From: Methanomassiliicoccus sp.
GTDB lineage: Archaea; Thermoplasmatota; Thermoplasmata; Methanomassiliicoccales; JACIVX01
DNA: 7,580 nucleotides
NCBI GenBank assembly: GCA_020725985.1
Contig: DYTM01000060.1
Span: forward strand, 1 to 7,580
Direction of reading: 5' to 3'
A program made the translations under genes and the position numbers. Every line of letters begins with the position of its first letter. Positions within the stretch are counted from its first letter, which is position 1. The notes under the pieces are model-generated. The model had not been told where the DNA came from and did not search any database. It was given only the letters and a program-made list of their open reading frames with translations. Positions 5,467-7,580 of this stretch are shown here, one piece after another.

Positions 5467-6354
5467 TCAGTCAAAGAAGGAGATGAGCCCCTCCCGGAGC
5501 GGTATCTTCGGCTCGAAGCCGACGAAGTCCCGCACGAGGGAGATGTCAGCGATCGAGTGCTTTATATCGCCAATCCGAGGAGCGACATGCCTTATCTCGA
5601 CATTCTCGCAGATCGATGCCAGCACTTCAGCGAGCTCATTTATAGAGGTACCCTTCCCCGAGCCGCAGTTCATCGTCAGATTCCTCACCTGAGATTCGAC
5701 GGACCGCCTCACCATCTCCGCGACATCGAGCGCGTGAACGAAGTCCCTGGTCTGCTCCCCGTCACCCTCGATCAGGATCGGCTCGCCGGCCTTGATGTTG
5801 CTGACGAACTTGGTGATGACCCCCGAATACGGGCTCCCTGGATCGGCCCTCGAGGAGTAGAAGTTGAAGGGCCTGATGATGAGGTAGTCGAGATCGCGGC
5901 TTTCTCCGTAGACCCTCACGTACTCCTCGGCGGTGAGCTTGCTGATGCCGTACGGGGACTTGGGATTCCGGGGATGGGCCTCGTCCACCGGCAGGTACTT
6001 CGGATCGCCGTACACCGCGGAGCTCGAAATGTACACGAAGATCCCGACGCCAGCGAGGGAGGCGGCCTTCAGCATGCTCAGCGTCCCGATGATGTTGATG
6101 TCCGCGTCCACCTCCGGCTCCTCGATGCTCCTCTCCACGCTCACCTGGGCAGCTGCATGAACGATCCCGTCGGCCCACTCGCACTCCCTCTCGACCGCGG
6201 CCTGGTCCCTGATGTCGACGTGGGAGATGAGGGGGTGGTGCTCCTCGATCACAGGCTCCCGGATGTCCAGGGCCCTCACCTCGTGCCCGGCGGAGAGCGT
6301 GTCGATAAGATAGGAGCCGAGCTGTCCCGCGCCGCCCGTGACGAGGATGTTCAT
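5467..6354 (-). CDS. UDP-glucose 4-epimerase-like NAD-dependent epimerase/dehydratase
   Basis: This is a 295-residue extended short-chain dehydrogenase. The N-terminal Rossmann motif is TGGAGQLG (G7, G10, G13), and D30 after the second strand favours NAD. HAAAQ at 66-70, the catalytic Ser in SSSAVYGDP (110-118) and the Y135-GIS-K139 pair are all present. RPFNFY (161-166) and DGEQTRDFVHALD (198-210) are characteristic of sugar-nucleotide epimerases. GalE-like enzymes interconvert UDP-Glc/UDP-Gal or the N-acetyl forms at C4; related dTDP-glucose dehydratases are an alternative, but the SSSAVYG motif lacks the Asp-Glu pair expected there. After RPFNFY the usual GPR is replaced by SSR (167-169), a small deviation near the substrate site. 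At 295 residues it is slightly shorter than typical GalE (about 310-340). ATG 6354 has no ribosome site and lies about where transcription should begin, so it is probably leaderless. It diverges from the decarboxylase gene. Confidence 0.9.
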   Translation of the reverse strand: MNILVTGGAGQLGSYLIDTLSAGHEVRALDIREPVIEEHHPLISHVDIRDQAAVERECEWADGIVHAAAQVSVERSIEEPEVDADINIIGTLSMLKAASLAGVGIFVYISSSAVYGDPKYLPVDEAHPRNPKSPYGISKLTAEEYVRVYGESRDLDYLIIRPFNFYSSRADPGSPYSGVITKFVSNIKAGEPILIEGDGEQTRDFVHALDVAEMVRRSVESQVRNLTMNCGSGKGTSINELAEVLASICENVEIRHVAPRIGDIKHSIADISLVRDFVGFEPKIPLREGLISFFD

Positions 6355-6376
6355 GCCGCCGGATATGGAAGCGGGA

Positions 6377-6384
6377 CATTATAC
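6377..6384 (-). promoter_or_regulatory. TATA box of the epimerase gene (leaderless)
   Basis: The minus strand reads GTATAATG here, centred about 27 bases before the ATG at 6354. The predicted transcription start coincides with the start codon, and no Shine-Dalgarno is seen between, both pointing to a leaderless mRNA. Confidence 0.5.
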
Positions 6385-6409
6385 ACCTTCCTGAGCCAAT
6401 GACCGAAAT

Positions 6410-6441
6410 CCGAGAGTGATGGGACGTTCGTGACCTCTCGG
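6410..6441. promoter_or_regulatory. Inverted repeat between divergent sugar-nucleotide genes
   Basis: CCGAGAG (6410-6416) and CTCTCGG (6435-6441) are perfect inverted copies separated by 18 bases, lying between the two divergent TATA boxes. The right arm touches the position of the BRE element of the plus-strand promoter, so a bound protein could affect UXS transcription directly and possibly both genes. Confidence 0.4.
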
Positions 6442-6446
6442 CAAAT

Positions 6447-6454
6447 CATTTTAG
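6447..6454 (+). promoter_or_regulatory. TATA-like box of the UDP-glucuronate decarboxylase gene
   Basis: CATTTTAG is centred about 28 bases before ATG 6479, and no Shine-Dalgarno follows it. This spacing implies a leaderless mRNA, as for the divergent partner gene. Confidence 0.4.
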
Positions 6455-6478
6455 GGGTTTCGGGCGTTATCCGTACAG

Positions 6479-7408
6479 ATGGCGCGCGTGCTGGTCGCGG
6501 GCGGGGCGGGGTTCATAGGATCCCACCTGTGCGAGCGTTTGCTTGAGAAGGGAGACGAGGTCCTCTGCATCGACAATGCTCGGACAGGCAGCTGGAGGAA
6601 TGTGGAGCACCTCAGGGGAAGGAGGGGATTCGAAGAAATGGTCCACGACATCCTGAAGCCGATCGACATCGAGGTCGACAGGATATTCAACCTCGCCTGC
6701 CCCGCCTCCCCGGCCCACTACCAGAAGGATCCGGTGTTCACGATCAGGATGAGCACGATCGGCGTCTTCAACCTCCTCGACTTGGCAAAGGACAAGGGGG
6801 CGCGACTCCTTCAAGCCTCCACTTCCGAGGTGTACGGCGATCCGCTCGTCCATCCGCAGAAGGAGGACTACTGGGGGAACGTGAACCCGGTGGGGCCGAG
6901 GAGCTGCTACGACGAGGGGAAGCGGCTGGCGGAGAGCCTCGCGCTCGCCTACCACCAGACGGAGGGAGTGGAAGTGCGAATCGCTCGCATTTTCAACACG
7001 TACGGCCCGAGGATGTCTCAGGACGACGGACGGGTCGTGTCGAACTTCATCGTCCAGGCGCTTCGAGGCGAGGATATCACTGTGTACGGGGACGGAAAGC
7101 AGACAAGATCATTCTGCTACATTTCCGACATGGTGGAGGGCCTCGTCCGGCTCATGGACAAGGACCGCTTCACCGGTCCGGTCAACCTCGGGAACCCGGA
7201 CGAGATCACCGTGCTGGAGCTTGCCGAAAGGATTCTGAAACTGACCCCCTCCAAATCGAAGATCAGGTTCGATCCCCTGCCGAGGGACGACCCCGCCCGC
7301 AGGCGGCCAGACATTGACCTAGCGAGAGGAATCCTCGGCTGGGAACCGAGAGTCGGCCTGGACGAGGGACTGAAGAAGACGATCGAATTCTTCCGACAGG
7401 TTTTCTGA
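6479..7408 (+). CDS. uxs: UDP-glucuronate decarboxylase (UDP-xylose synthase)
   Basis: This 309-residue protein converts UDP-glucuronate to UDP-xylose with bound NAD, in the cytosol. The whole length carries the UXS signature. It has [10 protein letters not shown] (G8, G11, G14), the D32-N33 pair after the second strand, and [11 protein letters not shown] at 71-81, where UXS enzymes have HLASPASPxx[10 protein letters not shown] follows at 114-122, with S116 and E117 matching the Ser-Glu pair of the ArnA decarboxylase domain. The stretch [14 protein letters not shown] (136-149) holds Y144 and K148, and IFNTYGPRM (171-179), DGRVVSNFI and [15 protein letters not shown] are also typical. RRRPDI (274-279) contains the Arg that corresponds to the ArnA catalytic Arg. 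Length is normal for the catalytic domain, with no membrane anchor. UDP-glucuronate would have to come from a UDP-glucose dehydrogenase outside the window. The adjacent epimerase and flippase suggest use in a surface glycan. Confidence 0.93.
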   Translation: MARVLVAGGAGFIGSHLCERLLEKGDEVLCIDNARTGSWRNVEHLRGRRGFEEMVHDILKPIDIEVDRIFNLACPASPAHYQKDPVFTIRMSTIGVFNLLDLAKDKGARLLQASTSEVYGDPLVHPQKEDYWGNVNPVGPRSCYDEGKRLAESLALAYHQTEGVEVRIARIFNTYGPRMSQDDGRVVSNFIVQALRGEDITVYGDGKQTRSFCYISDMVEGLVRLMDKDRFTGPVNLGNPDEITVLELAERILKLTPSKSKIRFDPLPRDDPARRRPDIDLARGILGWEPRVGLDEGLKKTIEFFRQVF

Positions 7409-7423
7409 GGGAGACGGGCAACT

Positions 7424-7431
7424 GATTTTAA
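7424..7431 (+). promoter_or_regulatory. TATA-like box before the flippase gene
   Basis: GATTTTAA lies 16 bases after the decarboxylase stop and about 55 bases before the next ATG. It could drive a separate transcript with a leader of around 30 bases, or its T run could act as a weak terminator. Confidence 0.3.
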
Positions 7432-7485
7432 CCCCCGTGTGCATTACTCTGCGAGCCATTTCCCCGGCTGGGTCTCGGCGGTCCG

Positions 7486-7580
7486 ATGGGCGTTGAAAGG
7501 AGAATAGCCCGGAACACGATTTCCCTCGCAGCGGCGTACCTCACAGGCCAGGTGATGACCCTCCTTCTCTCGGTGTTCCT
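7486..7580 (+). CDS. Probable polysaccharide/oligosaccharide flippase, N-terminus (3' end outside window)
   Basis: From ATG 7486 the frame stays open to the window end and gives 31 residues: a short basic head (MGVERRIARN) and then a hydrophobic helix containing TISLAAAYLTGQVMTLLLSV. The pattern of basic residues, then RN-T-x-x-L, a small-residue stretch, G-Q and a first membrane span, is typical of Wzx/RfbX-type flippases of the MOP superfamily. These carry lipid-linked glycans across the membrane. A stop (TAA, 7429-7431) lies upstream in frame, with no earlier ATG, GTG or TTG. No good Shine-Dalgarno is seen. The call rests on a short stretch plus the sugar-nucleotide neighbours, so another multi-span protein remains possible. 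Confidence 0.6.
   Translation, partial: MGVERRIARNTISLAAAYLTGQVMTLLLSVF

Noticed and set aside
5557..6402. Long plus-strand open frame (281 codons) opposite the epimerase gene
   Set aside because: Its composition (runs of Asp, His, Arg and Leu) is typical of an antisense shadow of a GC-rich gene, and the minus strand carries full epimerase motifs.
1..7580. CRISPR array, insertion sequence ends, rRNA or tRNA genes
   Set aside because: No regularly spaced direct repeats, transposase motifs, terminal inverted repeats or RNA gene signatures were seen on either strand.

Overview
The window reads as a piece of an archaeal chromosome. The signs are: AT-rich TATA-type boxes about 25-28 bases upstream of several starts, two genes that look leaderless, an archaeal-type ATPase joined to a DUF234-like end, a histidine kinase with the HDxxN phosphoacceptor box common in archaea, and a short ArsR-like winged-helix regulator beside that kinase. 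Moderately high GC genes rich in AAG, GAG and ATC codons separated by AT-richer promoters would fit a Euryarchaeota/Thermoplasmatota lineage. That placement is inference; no rRNA or other marker gene is present.

Layout. Bases 1-612 hold the C-terminal two thirds of a drug/metabolite (EamA-type) membrane transporter. Bases 613-1205 have no large gene, but on the minus strand carry a very small gene (784-864) with a strong ribosome binding site. It encodes a 26-residue protein with a CxxC pair and 12 lysines. A 9-11 bp inverted repeat (1007-1060) lies between that gene and the next one. Bases 1206-2612 encode an ATPase with a winged helix and a C-terminal PD-(D/E)XK-like region. Bases 2613-2952 are mostly regulatory, with a possible short minus-strand gene remnant and then two perfect palindromes and a clear TATA box. 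These serve the winged-helix regulator at 2953-3330. A T-rich tract follows, then a cytosolic PAS-PAS-GAF histidine kinase (3511-5460) whose ribosome binding site sits inside a potential hairpin.

From 5467 to the end the theme is nucleotide-sugar and surface-glycan synthesis. A UDP-glucose-4-epimerase-like gene (minus, 5467-6354) and a UDP-glucuronate decarboxylase / UDP-xylose synthase gene (plus, 6479-7408) diverge from a shared 124-base promoter region containing a 7 bp inverted repeat. The start of a probable polysaccharide/oligosaccharide flippase follows at 7486. Together they suggest a locus that makes activated sugars and moves lipid-linked glycan across the membrane, for a surface polysaccharide or protein glycosylation.

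No CRISPR array, insertion sequence, rRNA or tRNA is visible. The most interesting items are the tiny CxxC/poly-lysine gene, the two mutually exclusive hairpins at the kinase start, the palindromes upstream of the regulator, and the unexplained inverted repeat in the 5' intergenic region. No clearly new multi-gene system is evident.
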